The notes below the pieces were generated by a model that saw only the letters and a program-made list of their open reading frames with translations, did not search any database and was not told the DNA's origin. The translations under genes were made by a program, and so were the position numbers. A DNA stretch of 64,000 nt from contig NZ_CAHLAR010000006.1 of assembly GCF_903652925.1 (NCBI RefSeq), forward strand, positions 1 through 64,000. The letters are read 5' to 3'. Origin of the DNA: Achromobacter anxifer. Lineage in GTDB: Bacteria > Pseudomonadota > Gammaproteobacteria > Burkholderiales > Burkholderiaceae_B. This document shows positions 36,815 to 46,495 of the stretch, piece after piece (within the stretch, counting starts at the first letter, position 1; every line of letters begins with the position of its first letter).

Positions 36815-37861
36815 ATGAGCAATAAAACTTTCTCCGACAAGACCTTGCTAATAACCGGAGGCACGGGTTCTTTCGGCAATGCCGTTCTGAAGCAGTTTAT
36901 TAATTCCGACATCGGCGAAATCCGCATTTTCAGCCGCGACGAAAAAAAGCAAGACGACATGCGGAAGCGCTTCAACAATCCGAAATTGAAGTTCTACATC
37001 GGAGATGTGCGCGATTACACCAGCATTCTGAATGCCACCCGCGGCGTCGATTTTATTTTTCACGCGGCCGCGCTCAAGCAAGTCCCCTCTTGCGAATTCC
37101 ATCCGATGGAGGCCGTTCGGACCAACGTTCTCGGCACCGAAAACGTGCTTGAAGCCGCCATCGTCAATAATGTGAGCCGCGTCGTGTGCCTGAGCACCGA
37201 CAAGGCCGTATACCCGATCAACGCCATGGGCATTTCCAAGGCGATGATGGAAAAAGTGATGGTTGCGAAGTCGCGCAACCTGGACGGCAAGGGCACCGTG
37301 ATCTGTGGAACCCGCTATGGCAACGTCATGGCGTCACGCGGTTCGGTCATCCCTCTCTTCTTCGACCAGTTCCGCGCGGGCACCCCGTTCACGATCACGG
37401 ATCCCGACATGACCCGCTTCATGATGACGCTGGAAGACGCGGTGGATCTGGTGCTGTATGCATTCGAACACGGCACGAACGGCGACATCTTCGTGCAGAA
37501 GGCCCCGGCAGCCACGATCGAAACCCTGGCCGAAGCCCTGCTCGCCATCCTGAAGAAGCCGGATCACCCGGTCAACATCATCGGCACCCGGCACGGCGAA
37601 AAACTCTACGAAACGCTGTTGAGCCGTGAAGAAATGGCTGCGGCCGAGGACCTGGGGGGCTACTACCGCGTGCCGCCGGATCTGCGCGACCTGAATTACG
37701 GCAAGTTCGTGGAACAAGGCGAACCGAAGATTTCCCAGTACGAGGACTACAACTCGCACAATACCGAGCGCCTGGACGTCGCCGGCATGGTGACTTTGCT
37801 GCGCAAGCTCGATTTCATCCAGAGCATCGAGCGCAATGACATCCCCGAAGCCGAGGGCTAA
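36815..37861 (+). CDS. capE: UDP-GlcNAc 4,6-dehydratase/5-epimerase (CapE/WbjB/FnlA)
   Basis: The first enzyme of UDP-N-acetyl-L-fucosamine synthesis, converting UDP-GlcNAc to a 4-keto-6-deoxy-L-sugar. The 348-residue soluble SDR protein shows LLITGGTGSFGNAVLKQF (residues 11-28), HAAALKQVPSCEFHPMEAV, LSTDKAVYPINAMGISKAM (127-144, with the catalytic Met and Lys), RYGNVMASRGSVIPLF and a CapE-type C-terminal part (YYRVPPDLRDLNYGKFVEQG). Unlike its neighbour it has no membrane domain. The capF start follows the stop directly, so the three cap genes form one unit. Confidence 0.92.
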   Translation: MSNKTFSDKTLLITGGTGSFGNAVLKQFINSDIGEIRIFSRDEKKQDDMRKRFNNPKLKFYIGDVRDYTSILNATRGVDFIFHAAALKQVPSCEFHPMEAVRTNVLGTENVLEAAIVNNVSRVVCLSTDKAVYPINAMGISKAMMEKVMVAKSRNLDGKGTVICGTRYGNVMASRGSVIPLFFDQFRAGTPFTITDPDMTRFMMTLEDAVDLVLYAFEHGTNGDIFVQKAPAATIETLAEALLAILKKPDHPVNIIGTRHGEKLYETLLSREEMAAAEDLGGYYRVPPDLRDLNYGKFVEQGEPKISQYEDYNSHNTERLDVAGMVTLLRKLDFIQSIERNDIPEAEG

Positions 37862-38968
37862 ATGAAGCTGCTTATCACGGGCGCCAACGGATTCGTCGGC
37901 AAGAATCTGCGCATATTGCTGGGTGAACGCAAAGAGTTCGAGGTGATCGCCTTCACGCGCGACCATACGCTCGCCCAGCTTGAAGCCATGGTTCAGGAAG
38001 CGGATTACGTGTTCCATCTGGCCGGCTCCAACCGCCCCAAGGATCCCGCCGAGTTCCAGGAAATCAACCTGGGCCTGACGCAGTCGCTGATCGATTTCGC
38101 GACCAAGCGCCAACGCCCCTTGCCGATTGCCTACACCTCGTCGATCCAGGCCGAGCTCGATAACCCCTACGGTGCCAGCAAGCGGGCGGCGGAGGAAGCG
38201 CTGCTCGCCTATGGCCGCCAGACCGGCTCGTCGGTCCGCCTGTTCCGCCTGCCGAATGTATTCGGCAAATGGTGCCGCCCGAACTACAACTCCGCGGTGG
38301 CGACCTTCTGCCACAACATCGCTCACGACCTGCCGATCACCATCAATGATCCGGCCGCCAAGGTGCGCCTGGTGTACGTGGATGACGTCTGCAAAGCCCT
38401 GATCGCCCTGCTCGCCGAAGAAGCCGGCCTCAACGGCTACCTGGACGTCGAGCCGGTCTATACCACCACCGTCGGCGACATGGCCGAGCAGATCCGTGGT
38501 TTCAAGGAAAGCCGTCAGACGCTCATCTCGCCGCGTGTGGGCACGGGCTTTACGCGCGCGCTCTATTCGACCTACATGAGCTATCTGGAGCCGGCGCAGT
38601 TCGCCTACACGGTGCCCAAGTACGGCGACCAGCGCGGCGTTTTCGTCGAGATGCTGAAGACGCCCGACGCTGGCCAGTTTTCGTTCTTCACCGCGCTCCC
38701 GGGCATCACGCGCGGCGGCCACTATCACCACACGAAGACCGAGAAATTCCTCGTCATCAAGGGTTCGGCCCGTTTCGGCTTCCGCCATATCGTCACCGAC
38801 GAGACGTTCGAAATCCTGACCAACGGCGACGAACCCACCATTGTCGAGACCATTCCTGGCTGGTCACACGACATTACCAACATCGGCGAAGGCGACATGG
38901 TCGTCATGTTGTGGGCGAACGAGATTTTCGACCGGCAGAATCCCGACACCATCGGCCACAAAGTTTAA
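37862..38968 (+). CDS. capF: UDP-L-FucNAc pathway reductase/epimerase (CapF/WbjC/FnlB)
   Basis: A 368-residue bifunctional enzyme. The N-terminal SDR domain has LLITGANGFVGKNLR (residues 3-17), HLAGSNRPKDPAEF and NPYGASK (101-107), and reduces the 4-keto group. The C-terminal cupin domain (about 245-368) has GITRGGHYHHTKTEKFLVIKG, whose His residues bind the metal used in C3 epimerisation. Domain order and length are as in CapF. It begins immediately after the capE stop and is followed by capG after 9 bases. Confidence 0.92.
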   Translation: MKLLITGANGFVGKNLRILLGERKEFEVIAFTRDHTLAQLEAMVQEADYVFHLAGSNRPKDPAEFQEINLGLTQSLIDFATKRQRPLPIAYTSSIQAELDNPYGASKRAAEEALLAYGRQTGSSVRLFRLPNVFGKWCRPNYNSAVATFCHNIAHDLPITINDPAAKVRLVYVDDVCKALIALLAEEAGLNGYLDVEPVYTTTVGDMAEQIRGFKESRQTLISPRVGTGFTRALYSTYMSYLEPAQFAYTVPKYGDQRGVFVEMLKTPDAGQFSFFTALPGITRGGHYHHTKTEKFLVIKGSARFGFRHIVTDETFEILTNGDEPTIVETIPGWSHDITNIGEGDMVVMLWANEIFDRQNPDTIGHKV

Positions 38969-38977
38969 TTATCCAAG

Positions 38978-40111
38978 ATGACCAAGAAACTGAAAGTCGT
39001 TACCGTCCTTGGTACGCGCCCCGAAATCATCCGCTTGTCGCGTGTCATGGCCAAGCTGGACGAGTACTGCGATCACATCATCGTCCATACCGGCCAGAAC
39101 TACGACTACGAACTGAACGAGATCTTCTTCAACGATCTCGGCGTACGCCGTCCGGACCACTTCCTGAACGCAGCCGGCGGAACCGCCGCCGAAACGATCG
39201 GCAATGTCATCATCGCTGTCGACAAGGTGCTGGCAGAAGCGCAACCCGAGGCCGTGCTCATCCTGGGTGACACCAATAGCTGCCTTGCTGCCATTCCGGC
39301 CAAGCGCCGCAAGATTCCCATTTTCCACATGGAAGCCGGAAACCGTTGCTTCGACCAACGCGTGCCGGAGGAAACGAACCGCCGCATCGTTGATCACACT
39401 TCCGACATCAACCTGACTTACAGCAGCATCGCCCGCGAGTACCTGCTGGCGGAAGGCTGCCCCCCGGACCGCGTCATCAAGACCGGCAGCCCGATGTTCG
39501 AGGTGCTGACGCACTACGCTCCGTCGATCAATGCCTCCGATGCCGTCTCGCGCCTGGGTCTGACCGAGGGCGAATACTTCGTCATCAGCGCCCACCGTGA
39601 AGAGAACGTCGATTCCGAGGTCAATCTGCGCAAGCTCGCGGCCATCTTCAATGGCTTGGCCACGACTTACGGCAAGCCCGTGATCGTTTCGACGCATCCA
39701 CGCACGCAGAAGCGCATCGACGCACAACAGCTGCAGTTTGATCCACTGGTGCGCCTGCTCAAGCCTCTCGGCTTCCATGATTACGTCAAGCTGCAGAAAG
39801 ATGCTCGTGCGGTGCTTTCGGACAGCGGCACGATCACGGAAGAATCCTCGATCCTGAATTTCCCGGCGCTTAACATCCGCGAAGCCCACGAACGCCCTGA
39901 AGGCTTCGAGGAAGCATCCGTGATGATGGTCGGGCTGGAACTCGACCGCGTGCTACAGGGTCTCTCGATTCTGGACAAACAGGCTCGCGGAACCGAACGC
40001 AGCCTGCGGCAGGTCGCCGACTACAGCATGCCGAACGTGGCGGAGAAAGTCGTGCGGATCATCCATAGCTACACGGACTACGTGAACCGCACTGTGTGGA
40101 AAAAGTACTGA
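38978..40111 (+). CDS. capG: UDP-N-acetyl-sugar 2-epimerase (CapG/WbjD/FnlC)
   Basis: The last enzyme of the UDP-L-FucNAc pathway, a C2 epimerase of the non-hydrolysing UDP-GlcNAc 2-epimerase family (GT-B fold). The 377-residue protein has VLGTRPEIIRLSRVM, HTGQNYDYELNEIFF, LGDTNSCLAA, the catalytic region HMEAGNRCFDQRVPEETNRRIVDH and AVLSDSGTITEESSILNFPALNIREAHERPE. The HMEAGNRCFDxRVPEExNR form separates it from WecB-type GlcNAc epimerases (which read EAGLRT). It completes the module capE-capF-capG. Confidence 0.93.
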   Translation: MTKKLKVVTVLGTRPEIIRLSRVMAKLDEYCDHIIVHTGQNYDYELNEIFFNDLGVRRPDHFLNAAGGTAAETIGNVIIAVDKVLAEAQPEAVLILGDTNSCLAAIPAKRRKIPIFHMEAGNRCFDQRVPEETNRRIVDHTSDINLTYSSIAREYLLAEGCPPDRVIKTGSPMFEVLTHYAPSINASDAVSRLGLTEGEYFVISAHREENVDSEVNLRKLAAIFNGLATTYGKPVIVSTHPRTQKRIDAQQLQFDPLVRLLKPLGFHDYVKLQKDARAVLSDSGTITEESSILNFPALNIREAHERPEGFEEASVMMVGLELDRVLQGLSILDKQARGTERSLRQVADYSMPNVAEKVVRIIHSYTDYVNRTVWKKY

Positions 40112-40232
40112 CCTCACCGCGGGGCGCGCAAGCGGCATCGGGGCGGGCGTCCCGATGCTTCCGGCAACTCGGATAGTCTTTCATTCCCAGTGCGATGCCG
40201 CTACCGATCAGTATTTGCACAGGATTGCTTTT

Positions 40233-41534
40233 ATGGACGCCGCTACACCCCCTCAGTCTCCAAGGGCAATCAAGAACGTTTGCGATGGAGCTTTGCTGCT
40301 TTGCATCGGCTTGCTGCCCGCGCTGACTGTCGGCACCAGCCGCGGCGGCAGCATCGCGTTCTACGCGATTTGCATCTTCAGCCTGGCCTGCCTATGCCTG
40401 CCGCGCGAATCCGCGTTGTCGCGTACTCCCTATTGGCCCACCTACTGGCCGCTGGTCGCCGTACTGGCGATAGCCGCGCTGGCGCCGCTGCTCAGTTCCG
40501 CCTTGCTGGGCGCCCGGGTACACGGATCGGACCTGGAGCGCGGACTTCGATTCTGGGCGATCGCTCTGGTCGTCGCCGCCCTCTCGCGCGTCGAGCGCGA
40601 GCGCCTGAAACTTGCCCTGTGGGGCATAGCGGTCGCCGCCTGGACCGCGAGCATCACCATCATTCATCTCGCCTGGGCCACTGGCCAGCGCCCGGAGCCT
40701 GAGGAGTACAACGCCGTCTCCTACGGCAACCTGACCCTGCTCATGGGTATGCTCGTCCTGTTCGCGCTGGGGTTGCGCACGACGCGCAGGCCCAAGCTCG
40801 AGGCCGCCTTCAAACTGCTGACGGGCGGAGTGGCGCTCTATGCCTTCGCATTGACCTTGACCCGCGGAGGCTGGCTGGCCGTCCCTATCTTTGCCCTGGT
40901 GGCGCTGGCCTTGGCGGGCCGGCGGCGATGGGTCCTGAAGGCGGGGGTGTTTGCCGCGGTCATTATTGGCTGCGCGGCTGTCCTCTATGCCAATCACGAT
41001 CTGCGGGACCGCGTAAAACTGGCGGTCAATGAAGTTACGCAATGCCGGCAGAACAGGCTGGCGGATACCTCGGTCTGTACGCGGCTGCAACTATGGTCAG
41101 CCGCCTGGAGAATGTTCCGCGATGCGCCGTTGACCGGCAATGGCAGCGGCAGCCAGTTTCCCGACAAACTCCAGGAGCAGGCCGCGCGCGGCAAGATTTC
41201 CCCGGTAGTGGCCGCCAACTTTGGCGAGCCTCACAACGACCTGCTCTATGCCATGGCCAACTACGGCCTGCCAGGGCTAGCGGCGCTGCTCGCCATCTAT
41301 CTCGCGCCCTCAGGCTATTTTCTTGGGCGTCTGCGCCAGGCAAATTCGGACGGCCGCTGCGCCGCAGCCATGGGGCTCGTCGTTTGCCTGGGTTTTGCGG
41401 CATTCGGCCTGACCGAACTGATGTTCCGGGGCATGCGCACCATTGGCCTCTATGCAACATTGGCCGCGCTATTCCTGGCGTTGTCTGCGTCTACAGGCAT
41501 TTCCGCGCATAACGCGCGCAAGTCCATTCCCTGA
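40233..41534 (+). CDS. O-antigen ligase/polymerase family (Wzy_C) membrane protein, WaaL candidate
   Basis: A 433-residue protein with about eleven hydrophobic segments and one large periplasmic loop (about residues 265-345). The loop and following helix contain the Wzy_C signature: LQLWSAAWRMFRDAPLTGNGSG, then FGEPHNDLLYAMANYGLPGL, where the His is conserved in WaaL ligases. The family includes O-antigen ligases (WaaL) and polymerases (Wzy), which sequence alone often cannot separate. Polymerase candidates exist at 44.4-47.9 kb, so WaaL is the more economical reading. The ATG at 40233 is preferred over the in-frame codon at 40155. Confidence 0.8.
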   Translation: MDAATPPQSPRAIKNVCDGALLLCIGLLPALTVGTSRGGSIAFYAICIFSLACLCLPRESALSRTPYWPTYWPLVAVLAIAALAPLLSSALLGARVHGSDLERGLRFWAIALVVAALSRVERERLKLALWGIAVAAWTASITIIHLAWATGQRPEPEEYNAVSYGNLTLLMGMLVLFALGLRTTRRPKLEAAFKLLTGGVALYAFALTLTRGGWLAVPIFALVALALAGRRRWVLKAGVFAAVIIGCAAVLYANHDLRDRVKLAVNEVTQCRQNRLADTSVCTRLQLWSAAWRMFRDAPLTGNGSGSQFPDKLQEQAARGKISPVVAANFGEPHNDLLYAMANYGLPGLAALLAIYLAPSGYFLGRLRQANSDGRCAAAMGLVVCLGFAAFGLTELMFRGMRTIGLYATLAALFLALSASTGISAHNARKSIP

Positions 41535-41554
41535 ATGCGATAACGGAAAAAAAA

Positions 41555-42820
41555 GTGTCTGAAAAAAAACGATTGCTGCACCTGGGCTTCTTCTGTCCGC
41601 AAGCGTATTTCGAACTGCACGACAAGGCGGAAAAAAATCATCAATACGCTGCGCGCAAACTGGAATCGCGGATCGTGGAGGGCCTGCGGCAAAACGATGT
41701 CGAAGTCGAAACCATCGGGCTTTACCCCGCGCGAATCTTTCCGCGTAACCGCACAATTTTCCTCAAGGCATTCAAGGGGACCGATGCGCAGGGACAGCAA
41801 GCTCAGGCAGTCGGCTATATCAATGTACCGTTCCTCAGCCATCTGTCGCGCACCTTCTCCATCCTGAAGGCGGGCTGGCGCTCCCTGCGCGAAAACCGCC
41901 AGCGTCCTTCAGCGATCCTTGTGTACTCACTGCATACGCCGCTGGTGCTCTCCGCTGCACTGCTCTCCAAGTGGTTCCGCGTCCCCTTTTATATCTACGT
42001 CCCCGACCTGCCGCAGTATATGAATGTCGGCGTCAAGCGCAGCCGCCTGTTCAATTTCATGAAGCGGATCGACACGTCGCTGGTGCTGAGCCTGAGCGAT
42101 CGGGCAGCGGGCATCATAGGCATCACCTCCGATCTGGTTCACTCGCGTCCTTCCTGGAACGGCAAACGCACGGCAGTCCTCGAAGGCGTGGCCGAAGTAA
42201 GCCACGCTCCAGAAGAAGCCCAGCAACAGCACGATGCCGAGATTCTGGGCAAGTATGGACTGGCCAAGGGCTTTCTCTTCTATGCTGGCGGCTTGGCCGA
42301 GCCCTACGGAGTGGGCATCCTTATCGATGCCGTCAAGCAGTTGGGCAGCCAGACCCACCTGGTCCTATGCGGCGCGGGCTCAATGGAGGGCGAAGTGCGC
42401 CGCGCCGCAAGCGAACATCCACAGATCCACTACCTGGGCAGCATCCCTCCCGAAGACGTCAAGGCGCTCTCGCGCAACGCCAGCTTTCTGGTCAATGCGC
42501 GCATCCCGGGCGACATCTATTTGCGCTACTCCTTCCCGTCCAAGCTGCTGGAATACATGGCAACCGGCATTCCAGTAGTCTCTTCCCGCCTGCCGGGCAT
42601 CCCGCCGGAGTATTATGCACACCTGCTCGTTCTGGATGATGTGACCGCCGAGGGCCTGGCCGATTGCCTGCAACGCAACGCGGGCGCGAACTATGCTTTG
42701 GCCCAGCTTGCCGCAGAGGGCGCTGCCGCCTTCTGCCGACAGCACAAGACGGCCCTGCAGCAGGGAAAAATGCTCGTCCGGACGATTTTCCAGGATTCGG
42801 CGCAACACGACCGCTCGTGA
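41555..42820 (+). CDS. Glycosyltransferase family 4-like protein
   Basis: A 421-residue GT-B glycosyltransferase, start GTG at 41555. The N-terminal part (LLHLGFFCPQAYFELHDKAEKNHQYAA) is a substrate-binding domain without a close named family. The C-terminal donor-binding domain has FLFYAGGLAEPYGVGILIDAVKQLG, LVLCGAGSMEGEVRRAA, YLGSIPPEDVKALSRNAS and the E-x7-E-like region YSFPSKLLEYMATGIPVVSSRLPGIPPEY. It should add one sugar of the O-unit at the cytoplasmic face. Donor and acceptor are unknown; given the locus, QuiNAc, L-FucNAc or rhamnose donors are possible. Confidence 0.82.
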   Translation: MSEKKRLLHLGFFCPQAYFELHDKAEKNHQYAARKLESRIVEGLRQNDVEVETIGLYPARIFPRNRTIFLKAFKGTDAQGQQAQAVGYINVPFLSHLSRTFSILKAGWRSLRENRQRPSAILVYSLHTPLVLSAALLSKWFRVPFYIYVPDLPQYMNVGVKRSRLFNFMKRIDTSLVLSLSDRAAGIIGITSDLVHSRPSWNGKRTAVLEGVAEVSHAPEEAQQQHDAEILGKYGLAKGFLFYAGGLAEPYGVGILIDAVKQLGSQTHLVLCGAGSMEGEVRRAASEHPQIHYLGSIPPEDVKALSRNASFLVNARIPGDIYLRYSFPSKLLEYMATGIPVVSSRLPGIPPEYYAHLLVLDDVTAEGLADCLQRNAGANYALAQLAAEGAAAFCRQHKTALQQGKMLVRTIFQDSAQHDRS

Positions 42821-42875
42821 AATACGGGATGTGCGGCGCGCCATCCACGCTTCTTCTCATTTGAATAGTTTTGGC

Positions 42876-44312
42876 ATGATACGGGGCCTCTTCCTTTACC
42901 TCGCAGTGAAAGTTTTCCCGGCTCTGTCGATGATCGTGTACATGGTCGCGATGTACATGAGCTTTCCATCCAGCGATTATGTCGCCTATTCCGCGGCAAT
43001 CGCTGCAGGCGTAATCGGCGCGCAGATCGCTTCCAGCTGGATTGCCAGCGCGATTATCTTTTACTTCCCATTGCGCAAGGGCAAGGCGGCGTTCGTCACG
43101 CAAGTGTTGCGGATAGCCGTCGTCTCGGCCTCATTGACCTCCACGATCACCGCCGGCATCTTCCAGTGGCTGTTTCATGACCCGGTCCTGAGCGCAAGCG
43201 TCTTGTTCCTGACTGCAGCCCAAGGCTTGTTCTACGTCGCAGTCGCCTTGTTCCAGCCGGAACGGCGCATGCGCAGCCAGGTCATCAGCGCGATCATGCT
43301 CAGCATCACGCAACTGCTGTTCGCCGCCTACGCAATCTTTTCCAATCACCACTCGCTTGCAATGTCGGTCGCAGGTTACGGCGCTGGCTTTCTGGCCGGC
43401 CTGATCACCTTGCTTCTGTACATCCACTGGACCTGGTTTACCCGCGTCTTGCGCAAGCGCCAGCGCCGCCTGGCCTTGAACGAGCCGCCGCTGGAGAATT
43501 CCAAACTGCTGGCCTACGGCGGCCCCATGTTCGTCTGGTTTTCCTTGATGTTGGTGAACAGCTACACGGACCGCTTTTTCCTGGGCCGGGTTGAGGGTCC
43601 GGGCGTGGCGGGCTACGCGTTCACGAAAGATATCCTGATCGGCATTTCCGGCTTCATCTCCATGCCCATCATGTTGATCGCGCACTCCATGATTTTCCGC
43701 CTGTTCCGCGAGAAAAAGGAGCAGGAACTTTCCCAGCTGATCAAATTTTCGACCACGCTTCTGGTGGTGCTTTTCCTGTTCGCGATTTTCGTCTATGCAT
43801 CGTTCGCAAAAGTGCAATTGACGCATTTTTCGCCCGATTTGCAACACGTGTCTTTTTTTCGGGCGGTGCTCATTGGAACCGGCATCATGCTGAGCACCCT
43901 GGCACTCTATTCACAGAAGAAATTCGAAGTACTTGGGCATCTAAAGCAACTTGTCGTGCTGGCGGCCATCAGCAATAGCGTTGCCTTCCTCGCCTATATG
44001 TACTCGTCCAGCAGCCATTCGCTCGACTACTTTGCAATTTCATATGCCGCGAGTACCCTTCTGTATTTTTGCCTGACACTCTGGACGGGATCGAACGCAA
44101 TTCGCTTCACGATCAACTACAAGATGATCGCCTTTGTCCTGGCCGTGCTGGTCGCCATGCATTTCCTGGCTCCGCCATCCATCTACAACGGGCAGGTGGA
44201 CTGGACTGCTGTCGGATGGGCAGTAGCCTGGCTCGGAGTGCTGGCGGCGGTCCTGATGGCCTGCCTGTTCAGGCTGTACCGGTCGCTGGGGTCCGGGCTC
44301 ATCCATAGTTGA
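42876..44312 (+). CDS. wzx: O-antigen flippase Wzx (MOP superfamily)
   Basis: A 478-residue polytopic protein with about twelve to fourteen hydrophobic segments and the MOP/polysaccharide-transport pattern: LYLAVKVFPALSMIVYM at the start, a mid-protein GAGFLAGLITLLLYIHW and VNSYTDRFFLGRVEGPGVAGYAFTKDI. Wzx moves undecaprenyl-diphosphate-linked O-units across the inner membrane. The ATG at 42876 places the first helix at the N-terminus; the longer open frame from 42693 is a shadow of the preceding gene. Base composition begins to fall here compared with flanking genes. Confidence 0.85.
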   Translation: MIRGLFLYLAVKVFPALSMIVYMVAMYMSFPSSDYVAYSAAIAAGVIGAQIASSWIASAIIFYFPLRKGKAAFVTQVLRIAVVSASLTSTITAGIFQWLFHDPVLSASVLFLTAAQGLFYVAVALFQPERRMRSQVISAIMLSITQLLFAAYAIFSNHHSLAMSVAGYGAGFLAGLITLLLYIHWTWFTRVLRKRQRRLALNEPPLENSKLLAYGGPMFVWFSLMLVNSYTDRFFLGRVEGPGVAGYAFTKDILIGISGFISMPIMLIAHSMIFRLFREKKEQELSQLIKFSTTLLVVLFLFAIFVYASFAKVQLTHFSPDLQHVSFFRAVLIGTGIMLSTLALYSQKKFEVLGHLKQLVVLAAISNSVAFLAYMYSSSSHSLDYFAISYAASTLLYFCLTLWTGSNAIRFTINYKMIAFVLAVLVAMHFLAPPSIYNGQVDWTAVGWAVAWLGVLAAVLMACLFRLYRSLGSGLIHS

Positions 44313-44361
44313 GGCGACGGTGGTTTCCCATCAAGATCCGCCATTACATATATCGTGCAAA

Positions 44362-46128
44362 ATGAAATCCACATCTCTTGAAACAATGCAGCAGCAGCCT
44401 ATAGCTCAGGAGTCGGCATTGAATTTCCAATCCAGGCCAGATGCCTTGCGACAATGGATAATCAAGAACATGGCGCCGATAATTTTCCTGTCGGCATTCT
44501 TTTTGACGATTGTCATGGGAAATCTGTTGTTCGCAACGGACTTTGGACATGAACAATTGGCCAGAATTCCGCACTACGCGGTCATCTACGACTTTCCAAC
44601 GGTTTTCTCGCCGCTCTACTGGTTGCTTTTGCTGCTGCCTTTCTTCCTGGCACCTCCGATTATCGCGCTGGTGCAACGACATTTGGAATCGCCAATTCAC
44701 CGGCTGTGTTCGAAGATTCCGGAAATCCGACCTTTAGACTATACGGTCTTCACCGGCATAGCTCTTTGCCACGTGGGTTATAGCCTGTGGCAGGCCCATG
44801 CGTTCTCGCTTTACGGCACAGGTGTTGATCCGGTTTCGTCGGTGGAGATCCGCTTCCAGATTCTGGCAGGCCTTCGTTTTTGGACGATGGCGGTTCTGAT
44901 GTCCATCCTGCCCTATCTGGCAGTCTATGCATTGATTCGCTGGATCCGTCATTCCGGCCCCTTCTGGGTAGCAGCCACAATAGTGGTCGTCAGTATCGTG
45001 TCGGTATACATGATCCTGCTGAATATGAAGTGGCCATTCCTCGTATTCGCGGCCGCTCTTATCCTCACGATATTTGCGTATAGCAAGACCTATCCTTACA
45101 TCAAAGTATCCGTCGGCACTGTCGTTCTGTTCGCCACCTACTTGATAATCTCGACCCATGTGTTTCGCCTGGCCGATCCGGTTCCGCCGGCTGTCGTGGC
45201 CGAAGCTGACGCAGTTAAGCTGGATGGCGACGCCCCGTCCGAACAAGTTGCGGTCACCAGTACGCCGCCGGAAAATGAGCACCAGCCAGTAAAGCCTGCG
45301 GAACCCGAACGCGCCGCCAACCCTCCCACCGATAAAGTGCATCCCCGCACGAACTCGTCTCCCCATGCAGAGGCCAAGCACCATTCCAGTGTCAAGCAGC
45401 AACCGAATGCGCGGCATGTGGACACCCCCAAACCGGAAACCGCACAAGAACAAAAGCAGGCCGAGAAGCCGGAAACTGAAGTAGCACCCGATACCGCTGC
45501 AACAGTCGCTTCCGACAACAATTTGACGGCAACTCCTGACACACTTTCCGCCCCTGCTGAGACCGCAGTGCCCGATGCACAGTTGCCGGCAAAAAGCGGC
45601 AGCCAGCTCTTGAACGAAGCCATCGATTTGCCCAAGACTGCTTTGCGTCGCGCACCGGAAATCCTTTTCTCTGGCCTGACCAGAATGGCAATCCTCTATC
45701 CCTTCTACTATCAGATCTTCACCGAGGAAGGGAACGTTTGCGGCGGCATTCTCGAACAGGCCCGCCGTGGCCCCGACTGCCGGCCCAGCACCTACATCTA
45801 TACCAGGGTTTTCGGCCTTGATGGTTTCGAAGGCCGAGGCACCGCGCCTACCGCCGTGCACATTTCGGGCTACTCGCTCGGAGGATGGCCAATCGCGCTG
45901 TTTGCCATGGTATGTGCCTCCATCATCCTTGGCTTGATCACCTGCCTGCCCACCAACGCAAGCGCAATGATCGGTGCCCTCGGCATCATGGGCGCCGTCG
46001 CGGGATATCATTTCTCCCAAGTCCCTGGAGAAGGCCCGCTGTTCTACGACCATGGCCTGGTGTGGACCATAATTCCAATGGCAATTTATATTGCTTGGCG
46101 AAAATTCTTTACTCGCCCCAAGGTTTAG
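44362..46128 (+). CDS. Polytopic membrane protein, O-antigen polymerase candidate, long-loop paralogue
   Basis: A 588-residue membrane protein of no family I recognise. Seven hydrophobic segments come first (within about residues 40-275). A Pro/Glu/Ala/Thr-rich hydrophilic stretch of about 150 residues follows (about 275-430). The last part contains LTRMAILYPFYYQIFTEEG, VCGGILEQARRGPDCRPSTYIYTR, FDYR-free GYSLGGWPIALFAM and two to three final helices ending near FYDHGLVWTIIPMAIYIAW. Topology (many helices plus a large extracytoplasmic loop) and position after wzx fit a Wzy-type polymerase, but no Wzy signature is visible. A close paralogue follows at 46496, lacking most of the long loop. Confidence 0.6.
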   Translation: MKSTSLETMQQQPIAQESALNFQSRPDALRQWIIKNMAPIIFLSAFFLTIVMGNLLFATDFGHEQLARIPHYAVIYDFPTVFSPLYWLLLLLPFFLAPPIIALVQRHLESPIHRLCSKIPEIRPLDYTVFTGIALCHVGYSLWQAHAFSLYGTGVDPVSSVEIRFQILAGLRFWTMAVLMSILPYLAVYALIRWIRHSGPFWVAATIVVVSIVSVYMILLNMKWPFLVFAAALILTIFAYSKTYPYIKVSVGTVVLFATYLIISTHVFRLADPVPPAVVAEADAVKLDGDAPSEQVAVTSTPPENEHQPVKPAEPERAANPPTDKVHPRTNSSPHAEAKHHSSVKQQPNARHVDTPKPETAQEQKQAEKPETEVAPDTAATVASDNNLTATPDTLSAPAETAVPDAQLPAKSGSQLLNEAIDLPKTALRRAPEILFSGLTRMAILYPFYYQIFTEEGNVCGGILEQARRGPDCRPSTYIYTRVFGLDGFEGRGTAPTAVHISGYSLGGWPIALFAMVCASIILGLITCLPTNASAMIGALGIMGAVAGYHFSQVPGEGPLFYDHGLVWTIIPMAIYIAWRKFFTRPKV

Positions 46129-46495
46129 CCCCCCCTCTCCGATCACGCGTCCGCCAACTGTACCCCACGGTTTTTCCAAACGGGAGAACCGTGCCGAATA
46201 GTCGGACCAAAAGACCCCTCAGACCGTCCTTGCGCCCGGGAATGGGCGTGGTGCCAGGGCTGGTCCGATCGGGCTAGTCCCCTGCCACATATCTCCACCA
46301 GACGATGCCGCAGCGCAATGCGCTGCGGTTAACCCTAGCTAGCCTCGATCTACGGCGTTACGCCGCTTGTCTTTCGCCTACAACAAGCGCATCCTAGCCC
46401 TAACACTTCGCTACAGTTTAGGACTATTAGACAGTACGTAGCGGAGGGACGTTTGCCTATACTCCCGCAAGAGCTCGCAAGCTAGGAAGTTTAGA
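46129..46495. other. 367-base non-coding gap between the two polymerase-like paralogues
   Basis: No gene is visible. Several inverted repeats are present: CACGGTT/AACCGTG (46166-46193), TCGGACCA/TGGTCCGA (46202-46209 with 46261-46268) and CCGCAGCGC-AAT-GCGCTGCGG (46308-46328). The stretch could hold a terminator for the first paralogue and a promoter for the second, or be residue of the recombination that placed the copies side by side. No transposase remnant or terminal repeat was found. Confidence 0.4.

Noticed and set aside
40233-41534. Firm assignment as Wzy polymerase
   Set aside because: The Wzy_C signature is shared by WaaL ligases. With two other polymerase candidates in the locus, ligase is more economical, so the call is left as family level.
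46129-46495. Insertion-sequence remnant between the paralogues
   Set aside because: No transposase fragment, terminal inverted repeats or target duplication could be seen.
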